Below are positions 1 to 8,727 of a DNA stretch of 39,661 nucleotides, in pieces (position 1 is the stretch's first letter; every line of letters starts with the position of its first letter). This stretch comes from Candidatus Scybalomonas excrementigallinarum (GTDB lineage: Bacteria; Bacillota; Clostridia; Lachnospirales; Lachnospiraceae): contig DVIZ01000169.1 of assembly GCA_018710905.1 (NCBI GenBank), positions 1 to 39,661 of the forward strand, given 5' to 3'. Position numbers and translations under genes: made by a program. A model generated the notes under the pieces. The model was not told where the DNA came from. It did not search any database and was given only the letters and a program-made list of their open reading frames with translations.

Positions 1-368
1 ATAATCAATTGAGTTCATCGCAAATTTTTAGCGATTTGTCAAGTGTTTTCGTTAAAAAAGTGGGTGATTTTTTTGAGATAGGGGTCTGAAAGCCTTATAA
101 AATCAGGGCTGAAGATTCCGAGAAGTTATAATTAGAAAAAGGAGGTTATAGTAAAAAGAAAGAATCGAGTTTGTTAGTTTTATTAGTGGGGAAAATATAA
201 AAGTGGGATAAAAGGATATGAGTGTCTATTACGACAGTGTGGATAGAGGGAGAACTATGGAAATTCAAATCAAGCAAAAATAATGAGAAGATAACTTCCA
301 CGCAAATGAAAAAATATAGTTCATGTGTTAGAGGAGAATTTTTAGAAATAAAAGGAGCATTATAAAAT
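1..368. other. Upstream region of brnQ, no gene recognised
   Basis: This AT-rich stretch holds no open frame I can defend. The only clear element is the ribosome site AAAGGAG just before the brnQ start. I looked for a T-box leader, because branched-chain amino-acid carriers are sometimes T-box controlled, and found neither the GGTGG anti-terminator bulge nor a terminator. The first bases may be the tail of an upstream intergenic region. Confidence 0.4.
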
Positions 369-1727
369 ATGGAAAAATTAAAAATACGACAAATATTATC
401 GGTAACGCTTACCTTATTTGCTGTATTCTTTGGAGCGGGAAATATGATTTTTCCGCCAGCTATGGGACAAATGGCGGGGAAAAATTATGTGAGCGCTTTA
501 ATAGGATTTATATTAACCGATGCAGGAATTGCGTTGCTTGGTATTATCGCAGTTGTGTTAGTAGGAACCGAGATCAGTGATTTAGGAAAGTTGGTAAGTA
601 AGAAGTTTGCATTATGTTTTTCAGTGGGTATTTATTTATTAATTGGACCACTTTTTGCTTTACCAAGAACAGGAAGTGTGTCTTTTGAATTGGCTATTTC
701 GCCTTATGTACCAAAAGATTCTGCTTGGATCTATTCGCTTATTATTACAGCGATCTTTTTTCTTTTGACTTATCGTTTAAGTAGCAATCCAAGTAAAGTT
801 GTTGATGTGATCGGAAAATATTTAACACCAATTTTATTAATTAGTATTACAAGTATTTTTATTGCTTGTTTAATAAAAGGAAGTACAAGTGGGGATGCTG
901 TCCAGATAGGAAGTATTGGAGAACCACAAGGTGCGTATGCTACGATTCCTCTGTTTCAAGGAATGATTGAAGGATATAATGCATTAGATGGCCCAGCAGG
1001 ACTTGTATTTGCTATTATTATTATCAATGCAGTAAGTGGGTTTGGTGTTAAAAATGAAAAAGGGATTGTAAAATATACGATTCTTTGTGGAATTGGTGCT
1101 GCCGCTATTTTAGCAATTGTATATTATATGCTCACTTATATTGGAGCGATTACAGTGACAACATTTGAAAATGGAGGAGCATTATTACATGCGGTTACAA
1201 GTGAAGTCATTGGCAGTGTAGGAGGAATCATTTTAGGGGGAGCTGTTTTCTTAGCTTGTATGACGACTTCGATTGGGCTTACAACCTCTTTTTCTGATTA
1301 TTTTCATGAGATTCTTCCAAATATTTCTTATAAGAAAATAACAGGAATTGTATGTGTATTTAGTTTTATAATTAGTAACATTGGAGTAACACAGTTAGTT
1401 AAGATTTCTACACCGATTTTAATGATGATATATCCAGTTACTATCGTTTTAATTGTATTATCTTTTATCAAACGATATATTGGACATCGCAGAATGGTAT
1501 ATGTGCTTGCTATGGCATTTGCATTTTGTATTGCCTTTGTAAATGGATTAGAAAAAGCGAATATTTCTCTAGGTGTGATAACAGCACTTTGTAAACAGAT
1601 TCCATTTTATAATTTAGGATTTGGATGGATTATACCAGCTATTATCGGAGCCATGATCGGTACGTTACCATTTTGGGCGATGAATCAAGAGCCTGTGGAA
1701 GAAGTTTATGCAGAGATAGGAGAATAA
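369..1727 (+). CDS. brnQ: Branched-chain amino acid carrier, LIVCS/BrnQ family
   Basis: This is a cation-coupled (Na+ or H+) symporter for leucine, isoleucine and valine in the cytoplasmic membrane. The 452 residues match the usual family length and form about 12 hydrophobic segments. The N-terminal signature FFGAGNMIFPP (about residues 20-30) is diagnostic, and the internal LDGPAGLVFA region also fits the family. The start is ATG with AAAGGAG about 12 bases upstream. The gene stands alone: a hairpin-rich region with a dispersed repeat follows, and no co-directional partner lies close. The substrate is assigned from family membership and is not shown by the sequence. Confidence 0.93.
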   Translation: MEKLKIRQILSVTLTLFAVFFGAGNMIFPPAMGQMAGKNYVSALIGFILTDAGIALLGIIAVVLVGTEISDLGKLVSKKFALCFSVGIYLLIGPLFALPRTGSVSFELAISPYVPKDSAWIYSLIITAIFFLLTYRLSSNPSKVVDVIGKYLTPILLISITSIFIACLIKGSTSGDAVQIGSIGEPQGAYATIPLFQGMIEGYNALDGPAGLVFAIIIINAVSGFGVKNEKGIVKYTILCGIGAAAILAIVYYMLTYIGAITVTTFENGGALLHAVTSEVIGSVGGIILGGAVFLACMTTSIGLTTSFSDYFHEILPNISYKKITGIVCVFSFIISNIGVTQLVKISTPILMMIYPVTIVLIVLSFIKRYIGHRRMVYVLAMAFAFCIAFVNGLEKANISLGVITALCKQIPFYNLGFGWIIPAIIGAMIGTLPFWAMNQEPVEEVYAEIGE

Positions 1728-1732
1728 CAACG

Positions 1733-1979
1733 ATGAAATAAAAAAGCACTACGTGCGAACGATGCGCAGCGAGCAAATAAGATAATTTGCGTGAAAGGCA
1801 TAAGTCAGGCGGAAGTGCTTGCACTTACATCTGACGTTGCCCACGAACGTGAGAAATTCGCAAAGCGTATTTCTCACTGTATGCTTCGCAAACTGCTCGC
1901 GCGCGGCAAAGTGTACATTGCTAGAAGAAACTTAAAGTCGCGAAGAGTATGCAATGTACACTTTGTTCTTTTAGAAACA
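1733..1979. repeat. Dispersed intergenic repeat, longest copy (A)
   Basis: The element begins ATGAAATAAAAAAGCACTAC, shared with copies near 13803 and 31235, and ends ACTTTGTTCTTT, shared with the end of the 13803 copy. Its right half (1890-1964) closely resembles 9240-9325. It is a chain of inverted repeats: GTCAG/CTGAC (1804-1808/1831-1835) enclosing AAGTGC/GCACTT (1813-1818/1821-1826), GTGAGAAAT/ATTTCTCAC (1849-1857/1869-1877), and a perfect 14-bp pair at 1908-1921/1951-1964. It is richer in G+C than its surroundings and codes for nothing convincing. It could be a MITE-like element or a structured RNA. Confidence 0.7.
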
Positions 1980-2157
1980 GAGTCTATGTGGTAATGGAAA
2001 AGTGAGAAAGGATATCGGTTGATTTTTGATTGATTAATTGATATAATCTATGAATGAGAGATTTCAATCTATTTCTCATGAACCCTTCTCTTCTTTATGA
2101 ATGCGGAAAGAAAGAGAAGTAAGAGAATTGTATTAGTCCAAGAAGGAAGAGTACAAG

Positions 2158-2258
2158 AAAAAGGCTGTTACAAAATCAAAAGTTTCGTAAGGTAGAAAAG
2201 GGTGAAAATCATAACGATTCTATCTTATAGAAATGCTTTGTTTTGGAACGGCCTTTTT
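2158..2258 (+). terminator. Long imperfect hairpin, putative terminator
   Basis: The arms AAAAAGGCTGTTACAAAA (from 2158) and TTTTGGAACGGCCTTTTT (to 2258) pair imperfectly around a loop of about 54 bases and end in five T residues. It may terminate transcription from the brnQ side. A further inverted repeat, CTTCTCTT/AAGAGAAG, lies just upstream near 2084-2120. Confidence 0.4.
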
Positions 2259-2288
2259 GGCATCGTTAGAAAGGAATTACAGTTTTAA

Positions 2289-2379
2289 TTGACAAAGACA
2301 AAGCATTTATTGTAAAATAAAAAGGAATCCACAGGATAAATTGTGGAGAGATTGACAAAGAAAAAGACAAAACGACAAT
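2289..2379 (+). promoter_or_regulatory. Tandem sigma-A promoters of the purine cluster with a small dyad
   Basis: TTGACA at 2352-2357 and GACAAT at 2374-2379 (16-bp spacer) would start transcription about 15-20 bases before the riboswitch aptamer. A second, upstream candidate is TTGACA at 2289-2294 with TAAAAT at 2313-2318. Between them lies the dyad TCCACA/TGTGGA (2328-2333/2342-2347), which could be an operator. All assignments come from sequence only. Confidence 0.5.
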
Positions 2380-2402
2380 GATTCCATATGGTTTTTATAT
2401 AG

Positions 2403-2463
2403 CTTATATAGGTTCATAATTGGATGAACGTTTCTACCAACTACCGTAATAGTTGACTATAAG
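2403..2463 (+). promoter_or_regulatory. Purine riboswitch aptamer, guanine/hypoxanthine class
   Basis: All three helices can be drawn. P1 is CTTATA 2403-2408 with TATAAG 2458-2463, P2 is GTTCAT 2412-2417 with ATGAAC 2424-2429, and P3 is CAACTA 2438-2443 with TAGTTG 2450-2455. The conserved J2/3 core GTTTCTAC (2430-2437), the L3 sequence CCGTAA and the J3/1 segment ACTAT (2456-2460) are present. The residue that pairs with the ligand (position 74 in xpt numbering) is C2457, which specifies guanine or hypoxanthine; U would specify adenine. It lies directly upstream of guanine deaminase. Confidence 0.93.
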
Positions 2464-2510
2464 TTTTCTTTTGGGGAAATTTATAGTTTAACCATTGTGG
2501 TAGTTTTTTT
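2439..2510 (+). terminator. Riboswitch expression platform: terminator that consumes aptamer P3 and P1
   Basis: Bases 2439-2462 pair with 2481-2505 in a hairpin of about 22 bp with a few G-U pairs, one A/C mismatch and one bulge, followed by T2504-T2510. The 5' arm is made of L3, the P3 3' strand, J3/1 and the P1 3' strand of the aptamer. A folded, ligand-bound aptamer and this terminator therefore exclude each other. This is the pbuE-type ON arrangement, in contrast to the separate antiterminator of xpt-type OFF switches. Confidence 0.8.
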
Positions 2511-2532
2511 CGTTATAAGAAAGGAATTGTTT

Positions 2533-3807
2533 ATGAATACATTTGCATTAAAAGGAACGATTATTACAAGTGAGACAAAAGATAAGTTGAAGATAGAAGA
2601 AAATTCCTATGTAATTTGTGAGAATGGAATTTCAAAGGGAATATTTAAAGAGCTTCCAGAGCAATATGAACAGATAGAAGTGCGAGATATGGGGGATCGT
2701 TTGATCATTCCAGGGCTTGTTGACTTGCATCTTCATGCTCCTCAATATGCATTTCGCTCAATTGGAATGGATATGGAGCTATTAGATTGGTTAAATACTT
2801 ACACTTTTAAAGAAGAATCAAAATATGGGGATCTCAATTATGCAAAAATAGCGTATACTATATTTGTGGACGCTTTAAAAAAAGGAGCGACTACAAGAGC
2901 TTGTATTTTTGCAACACTCCATACACCAGCTACTCTATTTTTAATGGATTTGTTAGAAGAAAGTGGACTTGCTTGTTATGTGGGAAAGGTAAATATGGAT
3001 CGGAACAGCATAGAATCTCTTTGCGAAACCGAGGCGAAGCAGTCCCTTGCGGATACAAAAGATTGGTTAAGACAGTGTGAAAAACGATATTGTCAAACAA
3101 AGCCAATTTTAACTCCTCGTTTTATTCCAAGCTGTACCGATGAGTTGATGAGAGGACTTGCAGAGATTCAAAAAGAGACAGGTCTTCCAGCTCAATCCCA
3201 TCTTTCTGAAAATAAAAATGAGATTGCATGGGTAAGAGAACTTTGTCCTGATGCAAAATCCTATGGAGAAGCTTATGATCATCGAGGGATGTTTGGTGCC
3301 TATGGAAAGACAATTATGGCACATTGCGTTCATTCTGACGAAGAAGAACGAATGTTAATGAGAAAGAGAGGCGTCTTTGTCGCTCACTGTCCACAGTCCA
3401 ATACGAATTTATCTTCTGGAATTGCGCCAATCCGCACTTATTTAGAAGAGGGAAACTTAGTTGGACTTGGAACCGATGTAGCAGGAGGACATGATCTTTC
3501 TTTATTCCAGACGATGGCAGAAGCCATTCAAGTATCAAAGTTGCGTTATTGCTTAGGAAATCCAGAGCAAAAGCCATTGACGATTGAAGAAGTATTTTAT
3601 CTTGGAACAAAGGGAGGAGGAGCATTTTTTGGTAAGGTGGGAAGTTTAGAAGAAGGGTATGAATTTGATGCAGTGGTGCTTGATGATACAAATTTAAAAC
3701 ACCCACAACCATTGACAACTAGAAATCGTTTGGAACGCATGATTTATCTTTCGGATGATCGAAATATCTATGAAAAGTATGTAGCAGGTAATCGGATTGA
3801 TAAGTAG
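2533..3807 (+). CDS. guaD: Guanine deaminase
   Basis: The enzyme hydrolyses guanine to xanthine and ammonia in the cytosol. It is a zinc amidohydrolase of 424 residues. Family motifs seen in order are PGLVDLHLHAPQY (metal-binding HxH), TPRFIPSCTDELM, QSHLSEN, AHCVH and GLGTDVAGGH, the last carrying the metal-binding aspartate. I chose the ATG at 2533 because AGAAAGGA lies 7 bases before it. An in-frame GTG at 2497 lies inside the riboswitch terminator and would add residues encoded by its T tract. The purine permease follows after about 50 bases, so the two are probably co-transcribed. Regulation by the upstream guanine-class riboswitch is expected. Confidence 0.95.
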   Translation: MNTFALKGTIITSETKDKLKIEENSYVICENGISKGIFKELPEQYEQIEVRDMGDRLIIPGLVDLHLHAPQYAFRSIGMDMELLDWLNTYTFKEESKYGDLNYAKIAYTIFVDALKKGATTRACIFATLHTPATLFLMDLLEESGLACYVGKVNMDRNSIESLCETEAKQSLADTKDWLRQCEKRYCQTKPILTPRFIPSCTDELMRGLAEIQKETGLPAQSHLSENKNEIAWVRELCPDAKSYGEAYDHRGMFGAYGKTIMAHCVHSDEEERMLMRKRGVFVAHCPQSNTNLSSGIAPIRTYLEEGNLVGLGTDVAGGHDLSLFQTMAEAIQVSKLRYCLGNPEQKPLTIEEVFYLGTKGGGAFFGKVGSLEEGYEFDAVVLDDTNLKHPQPLTTRNRLERMIYLSDDRNIYEKYVAGNRIDK

Positions 3808-3857
3808 AGAAGAATACAAGACTCCATAAGAAGTGAAAACAAATGAAGGAGAGAAAC

Positions 3858-5240
3858 ATGGAGTTTTTAGAACGCGTATTTCATCTAAAAGAGCATAAGA
3901 CAGATGTAAAAACTGAGGTCATTGCAGGAATTACAACCTTTATGGCAATGGCATACATTTTAGCCGTAAATCCTAGTATTTTAAAAGATGCAGGGATGGA
4001 TTCAGGAGCTGTATTTACAGCAACCGCTCTAGCAGCTTTAGTAGGAACACTTTTAATGGTGGTACTTGCCAACTATCCATTTGTATTAGCACCAGGAATG
4101 GGACTCAATGCCTATTTTGCTTATACCGTATGTGGAAATATGGGATATTCTTGGGAAGTGGCATTAGCCGCTGTATTTATTGAAGGAATTGTATTCATTA
4201 TTCTTTCTATGACAAGTGTTCGTGAAGCAATTTTCAATGCCATTCCTATGACATTAAAATATGCAGTAACAACAGGAATTGGATTATTTATTACCTTTTT
4301 AGGATTAAAAAATGCCAATTTAGTTGTACCAGATAATAGCACTTATGTGGCTGTTTATTCCTTTAAAGATGCCATTGCTTCTGGAGAAATCCATTCAAAA
4401 GGAATTGGAGCAATATTAGCATTTTTAGGTATTATTATTACAGCAATGTTCCTTATAAAAAATGTAAAAGGAAATATTTTATGGGGAATTTTAATCACAT
4501 GGGGAATTGGAATTTTATTACAAATAGCAGGTGTTTACGTTCCAAATGAAGAGATTGGAATGGGAAGTTTAATTCCTGATTTTTCAGGTGGATTTGGAAT
4601 CCCATCTTTAGCACCAACATTTGGGAAAATGCATTTTGGAACAGGAATGTTCTCAGTAGAGTTTATTGTCGTAGTATTTGCCTTTTTATTTGTGGATTTA
4701 TTTGATACCCTTGGAACATTAATCGGTGTTGCATCAAAAGCGGATATGCTTGATAAAGATGGAAGACTTCCAAAGATTCGTGGAGCGTTGCTTGCAGATG
4801 CCATTGGAACATCTTTTGGAGCCATTTTAGGAACTTCTACAACAACGACTTTCGTAGAAAGTACAGCAGGAGTTGCAGAAGGTGGAAGAACAGGATTAAC
4901 TGGCGTAGTAGCAGCTATTTTATTCGGAATTTCTTTATTTTTATCTCCAATCTTTTTGGCGATTCCATCGTTTGCTACAGCACCAGCATTAATCGTTGTT
5001 GGATTTATGATGATGAGTTCTGTCGTAAAGATTAATTTTGAAGATGCAACAGAAGGATTACCAGCATTTCTTTGTATTGTTGGTATGCCACTCACATCTA
5101 GTATTTCCGAAGGAATTGCTTTTGGAATTATTTCTTATGTTGTATTAAATGTGATTACAGGAAAAGTAAAAGAAAAGAAAATAACAATTTTAATGTATAT
5201 TTTAGCTATTTTATTCGTATTAAAATATATTATGATTTAG
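3858..5240 (+). CDS. Purine permease, NCS2 family AzgA-like group (guanine/hypoxanthine type)
   Basis: This membrane transporter of 460 residues probably imports guanine and hypoxanthine by proton symport, as the PbuG and PbuO relatives do. Motifs of the AzgA-like group are visible: GMGLNAYFAYTV in the first third, FDTLGTLIGVA, then the glycine/threonine-rich GTSTTTTFVESTAGVAEGG. About 12-14 hydrophobic segments are present. The start at 3858 has AAGGAGAG six bases upstream; the ATG at 3843 lies before this ribosome site. It follows guaD closely and precedes xanthine dehydrogenase, so uptake and catabolism are coupled. The exact purine specificity is an inference from family and context. Confidence 0.9.
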   Translation: MEFLERVFHLKEHKTDVKTEVIAGITTFMAMAYILAVNPSILKDAGMDSGAVFTATALAALVGTLLMVVLANYPFVLAPGMGLNAYFAYTVCGNMGYSWEVALAAVFIEGIVFIILSMTSVREAIFNAIPMTLKYAVTTGIGLFITFLGLKNANLVVPDNSTYVAVYSFKDAIASGEIHSKGIGAILAFLGIIITAMFLIKNVKGNILWGILITWGIGILLQIAGVYVPNEEIGMGSLIPDFSGGFGIPSLAPTFGKMHFGTGMFSVEFIVVVFAFLFVDLFDTLGTLIGVASKADMLDKDGRLPKIRGALLADAIGTSFGAILGTSTTTTFVESTAGVAEGGRTGLTGVVAAILFGISLFLSPIFLAIPSFATAPALIVVGFMMMSSVVKINFEDATEGLPAFLCIVGMPLTSSISEGIAFGIISYVVLNVITGKVKEKKITILMYILAILFVLKYIMI

Positions 5241-5327
5241 GGAACCTTCCTAAGAGTTCGTGAGAGGGAATAGGGAAATTCAGCTTATGGCTGGGGATAA
5301 ATCATATGATTTTATTTAATAAGAAAA

Positions 5328-5443
5328 AGGGAGGCGGGATATTCCCGTTTCCCTATAATAAAAAATCGTTTGTTGAAATATAAGAAAGAAGGGGTTCTTA
5401 TATTTCAAGAGGTGGTTTTTAAAAGAGAAATCTTTTTAAAACC
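5328..5443 (+). other. Three successive hairpins between the permease and xdhA
   Basis: The 243-base gap contains three strong stem-loops. The first is 12 bp with two G-U pairs (5328-5339/5343-5354), the second a perfect 13 bp (5374-5386/5395-5407), and the third about 13 bp with one offset (5414-5426/5431-5443). None has a following T tract, so they are not classical terminators. They could set mRNA processing or stability and so the ratio of the upstream and downstream parts of the cluster. I could not match them to a known riboswitch class. Confidence 0.5.
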
Positions 5444-5483
5444 GAAATAAAAAAAGCGAAATAAGCAAGAATGGAGGTATTTT

Positions 5484-7778
5484 ATGGGAGTTGGGAAAAA
5501 TATAACAAGAGTAGATGCTGTTTTAAAAGTGACAGGAGAAGCAAAATATGTGGCAGATTTAGAACCTCAAAATGTCCTTGTGGCAAAAGTGTTACATAGT
5601 ACCATTGCCAATGGAATTGTAAAAAGTTTTGATCTAGAAGAAGCCAAAAAAGTAAAAGGGGTTGTAAAGATTATTACCTGTTTTGAAGTGCCAGATATTC
5701 AATTTCCGACGCCAGGGCATCCATGGTCTACGGAAAAAGCCCATCAAGATATTGCGGATCGAAAACTGTTAAATGAAAGGGTTCGCTACTATGGAGATGA
5801 TATTGCAGTTGTTGTAGCAGAAAATGATATTGCAGCCAATCGAGCGTTGCGTCGTATTAAAGTGGAATATGAAGAGTTGGAACCCGTACTCGATCCAGAG
5901 GAAGCTATGAAAGAAGGAGCTTCTGTTTTACATAAAGAATATCCAAACAATGTGCTTGGACACTCTTCCTTTCAGATTGGAGAAGGAACTTATGAAGAAG
6001 CGACAAAAGAAGAAGGTCTTGTTTTATTAGAAAAAGAATATCGCACACAACCAGTACAGCATTGTCATATGGAAGTAGCACATTCCTTTGCCTATATGGA
6101 ACAAGATCGTATTGTTGTAGTGAGTTCTACACAGATTCCTCATATTGTAAGGCGAGTCATAGGTCAAGCGCTCGGAATTCCTTGGGGAAAAGTCCGTGTC
6201 ATAAAACCATATATTGGTGGAGGATTTGGAAATAAACAAGATGTGTTATATGAGCCATTAAACGCTTTTGTTTGTACAAAAGTGGGAGGACGCCCTGTAA
6301 AATTAGAATTGACAAGAGAGGAAACGCTTGGTTGTACAAGAACACGGCATGGAATCAAGTATAAAATAAAAGGAGCAGTGAGAAAAGATGGGACGCTTGT
6401 TGCAAGGGATTTTAAAGCGTATTCCAATCAAGGAGCGTATGCATCCCATGGGCATGCCATTGCTGCTAATGGCGCCAATGTATTTAAACAGCTGTATCAA
6501 GATGAAAAAGTGTTAGAATCCGAAAGCTATACGGTCTATACAAACTGCATTACGGCAGGCGCGATGCGTGCGTATGGGATTCCACAAGGGGATTTTGTTA
6601 CGGAGGCATTGATCGATGATTTGGCTTATGCAATTTCTATGGATCCGCTAGAGTTTCGTTTGAAAAACTGTATGAAATCTGATTATGTCGATCCCCATCT
6701 TGGTTTTGGAGGCACAAGTTTTGGCTTACTAGAATGTATCGAAAAAGGAAGACAATACATTCATTGGGAAGAAAAAAGAGAAGCTTATAAAAATCAAACA
6801 GGCGATAAAAGAAGAGGCGTTGGTATGGCCATTTTCTGTTATAAAACAGGGGTTTATCCAATTTCTTTAGAGACGTCTTCTTGTCGTATGGTATTAAATC
6901 AAGATGGTTCGATTCAGTTACAGATGGGCGCTACAGAGATTGGGCAAGGAGCGGATACTGTTTTTGCCCAGATGGCAGCAGAATCAACAGGAATTACCGA
7001 AGAGAAGATTCACGTTATTTCGACACAGGATACGGATGTCACTCCATTTGATACAGGGGCTTATGCATCAAGACAGACGTATGTGAGTGGAATGGCTGTG
7101 AAAAAGACAGGAGAACTATTAAAAGATAAAATATTATCTTATGCTGAGTGGAAAACGAAATATCCAAAGGATGCGATGGATATTTGTGAGAATCAGATCG
7201 TAAAAAAAGAAACAGGAGAAACGTTATTATCTGTAGCAGATTTAGCGGTAGAAGCCATTTATAGTTTGGAGCGTTCTGAGCATATTACGGCAGAAGCTAC
7301 GAGTCAATGTAAAAGCAATGCGTTTTCTTTTGGAGCGACTTTCGTAGAAGTAGAAGTGGATATTCCATATGGGAAAATTGAAATTGTCGATATTATAAAC
7401 GTTCATGACAGCGGAACATTAATCAATCCAACCCTTGCAAAAGCACAGGTACATGGTGGCATGAGTATGTCTCTTGGCTATGTGTTAGGAGAAGAACTTC
7501 TTTATAATGAAAAAGGAAAACCTCTGAATAACAATTTGTTGGATTATAAAATGCCTACGGCTATGGATACGCCAGAACTTCGCGTGGAATTCGTGGAAAC
7601 TTATGATAAAACAGCACCTTATGGCAATAAATCATTAGGAGAACCACCTGCCATTTCTCCAGCGCCAGCGATTCGAAATGCGATGTTACACGCTACAGGC
7701 GTCGCCTTTGATAGCCTTCCTTTAAATCCAGAAAAATTAGTGTTACGTTTTATGGAAGAGGGACTCATTCAAGAATAA
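5484..7778 (+). CDS. xdhA: Xanthine dehydrogenase, molybdopterin-binding subunit
   Basis: This is the catalytic subunit that hydroxylates hypoxanthine and xanthine, with urate as the expected final product. At 764 residues it matches the bacterial three-subunit form. The N-terminal a/b hammerhead domain spans about residues 10-120. Molybdopterin-binding motifs follow: HCHMEVAHSFA, GGGFGNKQD, GAYASHG, GAMRAYGIPQGDF and EIGQGADTVFAQ. The C-terminal GEPPAISPAPAIRNA carries the glutamate that acts as catalytic base in this family. GGAGG sits seven bases before the start. The FAD and 2Fe-2S subunits follow in the same orientation. No cofactor maturation gene is present here, so molybdopterin insertion must be encoded elsewhere. 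Confidence 0.92.
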   Translation: MGVGKNITRVDAVLKVTGEAKYVADLEPQNVLVAKVLHSTIANGIVKSFDLEEAKKVKGVVKIITCFEVPDIQFPTPGHPWSTEKAHQDIADRKLLNERVRYYGDDIAVVVAENDIAANRALRRIKVEYEELEPVLDPEEAMKEGASVLHKEYPNNVLGHSSFQIGEGTYEEATKEEGLVLLEKEYRTQPVQHCHMEVAHSFAYMEQDRIVVVSSTQIPHIVRRVIGQALGIPWGKVRVIKPYIGGGFGNKQDVLYEPLNAFVCTKVGGRPVKLELTREETLGCTRTRHGIKYKIKGAVRKDGTLVARDFKAYSNQGAYASHGHAIAANGANVFKQLYQDEKVLESESYTVYTNCITAGAMRAYGIPQGDFVTEALIDDLAYAISMDPLEFRLKNCMKSDYVDPHLGFGGTSFGLLECIEKGRQYIHWEEKREAYKNQTGDKRRGVGMAIFCYKTGVYPISLETSSCRMVLNQDGSIQLQMGATEIGQGADTVFAQMAAESTGITEEKIHVISTQDTDVTPFDTGAYASRQTYVSGMAVKKTGELLKDKILSYAEWKTKYPKDAMDICENQIVKKETGETLLSVADLAVEAIYSLERSEHITAEATSQCKSNAFSFGATFVEVEVDIPYGKIEIVDIINVHDSGTLINPTLAKAQVHGGMSMSLGYVLGEELLYNEKGKPLNNNLLDYKMPTAMDTPELRVEFVETYDKTAPYGNKSLGEPPAISPAPAIRNAMLHATGVAFDSLPLNPEKLVLRFMEEGLIQE

Positions 7779-7839
7779 ACAAGATACGAAATTCAAGAAG
7801 GAAATAAGAAAATAGAAAAAAGCAATGGGAGGGTATGTT

Positions 7840-8727
7840 ATGTACGATTTTAAACAAATGTATTTGCCGTATTCAATCGAAGAGGCACTAGAACTACTAG
7901 AAGAAAACAAGGGAGCAGAGATTATTTCAGGTGGTACCGATGTTCTCATTAAAATGAGAGAAGGAAAATTAGAAGATGCAACTCTTATCAATATTCATGA
8001 GATCAAAGAGTTAAAAGGAATCCATATGGAAGAAGATGGAACGATTGTCATCGGAGCAGGAACGGTATTTTCTCATATTACAAACAATGAAATCATTCAA
8101 ACTTATATTCCGATGCTCGGTGAAGCGGTGGATGAAGTGGGAGGTCCACAGATTCGGAATATGGGAACAATCGGAGGAAATATCTGCAATGGGGTAACGA
8201 GTGCAGACAGTGCCTCTTCCCTTTTTGTTTTTAATGCGATAATGGAGCTAAGGAGCAAACGAGGAACTCGATATGTGCCAATGGATCAGTGGTATGTAGG
8301 AGCAGGGCAAACAGTTCGGGAACAAGATGAATTATTAGTTTCGATTCGAATTGCAAAAAAAGAGTATGAGAAATTTTATGGTCATTATATTAAATATGGA
8401 AAACGAAACGCAATGGAAATTGCCACATTAGGCTGTGCGGTTGCAGTAAAACTAAGTGAGGATAAAGAAACGATCGAGGAGCTTCGTGTGGCATTTGGAG
8501 TGGCAGGACCAACGCCTCTTCGCTGTCCGAATTTAGAGGAATTAGCTGCCGGTATGGGGCTCAATGAACGAGTAGTTACGATTATTGGAAAAGGAGTATT
8601 AGCAGAAGTGAATCCAAGATCCAGTTGGAGAGCCTCAAAAGAATTTCGTTTACAATTGATTGAAGAGATGAGCAAACGAGCGTTTAGAAAAGCAGTAACG
8701 CTTGCAGGAGGTGAAATTCATGCTTAA
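7840..8727 (+). CDS. xdhB: Xanthine dehydrogenase, FAD-binding subunit
   Basis: This 295-residue subunit carries electrons from the iron-sulfur subunit to FAD and on to the external acceptor. It matches the CO-dehydrogenase flavoprotein-like family: an N-terminal PCMH-type FAD fold with AEIISGGTDVLIKMREG and GPQIRNMGTIGGNICNG, then the C-terminal CO_deh_flav_C region (GHYIKYGKRNAMEIATLG). I chose the ATG at 7840, which has GGGAGGG just upstream; the earlier ATG at 7825 would overlap that site. The gene lies 61 bases after xdhA and its end overlaps the start of xdhC, which indicates coupled translation. Confidence 0.92.
   Translation: MYDFKQMYLPYSIEEALELLEENKGAEIISGGTDVLIKMREGKLEDATLINIHEIKELKGIHMEEDGTIVIGAGTVFSHITNNEIIQTYIPMLGEAVDEVGGPQIRNMGTIGGNICNGVTSADSASSLFVFNAIMELRSKRGTRYVPMDQWYVGAGQTVREQDELLVSIRIAKKEYEKFYGHYIKYGKRNAMEIATLGCAVAVKLSEDKETIEELRVAFGVAGPTPLRCPNLEELAAGMGLNERVVTIIGKGVLAEVNPRSSWRASKEFRLQLIEEMSKRAFRKAVTLAGGEIHA

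Noticed and set aside
1-368. T-box leader for brnQ
   Set aside because: I found no GGTGG anti-terminator sequence, no specifier-loop architecture and no terminator.
1791-1994. Open frame of 67 codons in the brnQ-guaD gap
   Set aside because: It lies inside the dispersed repeat, runs over several perfect inverted repeats, has no ribosome site and has no protein-like composition.
2497-2532. Longer guanine deaminase with a GTG start
   Set aside because: The extension is encoded by the riboswitch terminator and its T tract; the good ribosome site serves the ATG at 2533.
4535-5095. Antisense frame of 186 codons over the purine permease
   Set aside because: It is a shadow of the permease codon pattern on the opposite strand, with no ribosome site and low-complexity Asn/Ile/Pro-rich translation.
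5241-5483. Molybdenum cofactor riboswitch before xdhA
   Set aside because: The context invited it, but the conserved core and the terminal GGAAAGG-type element are not there.
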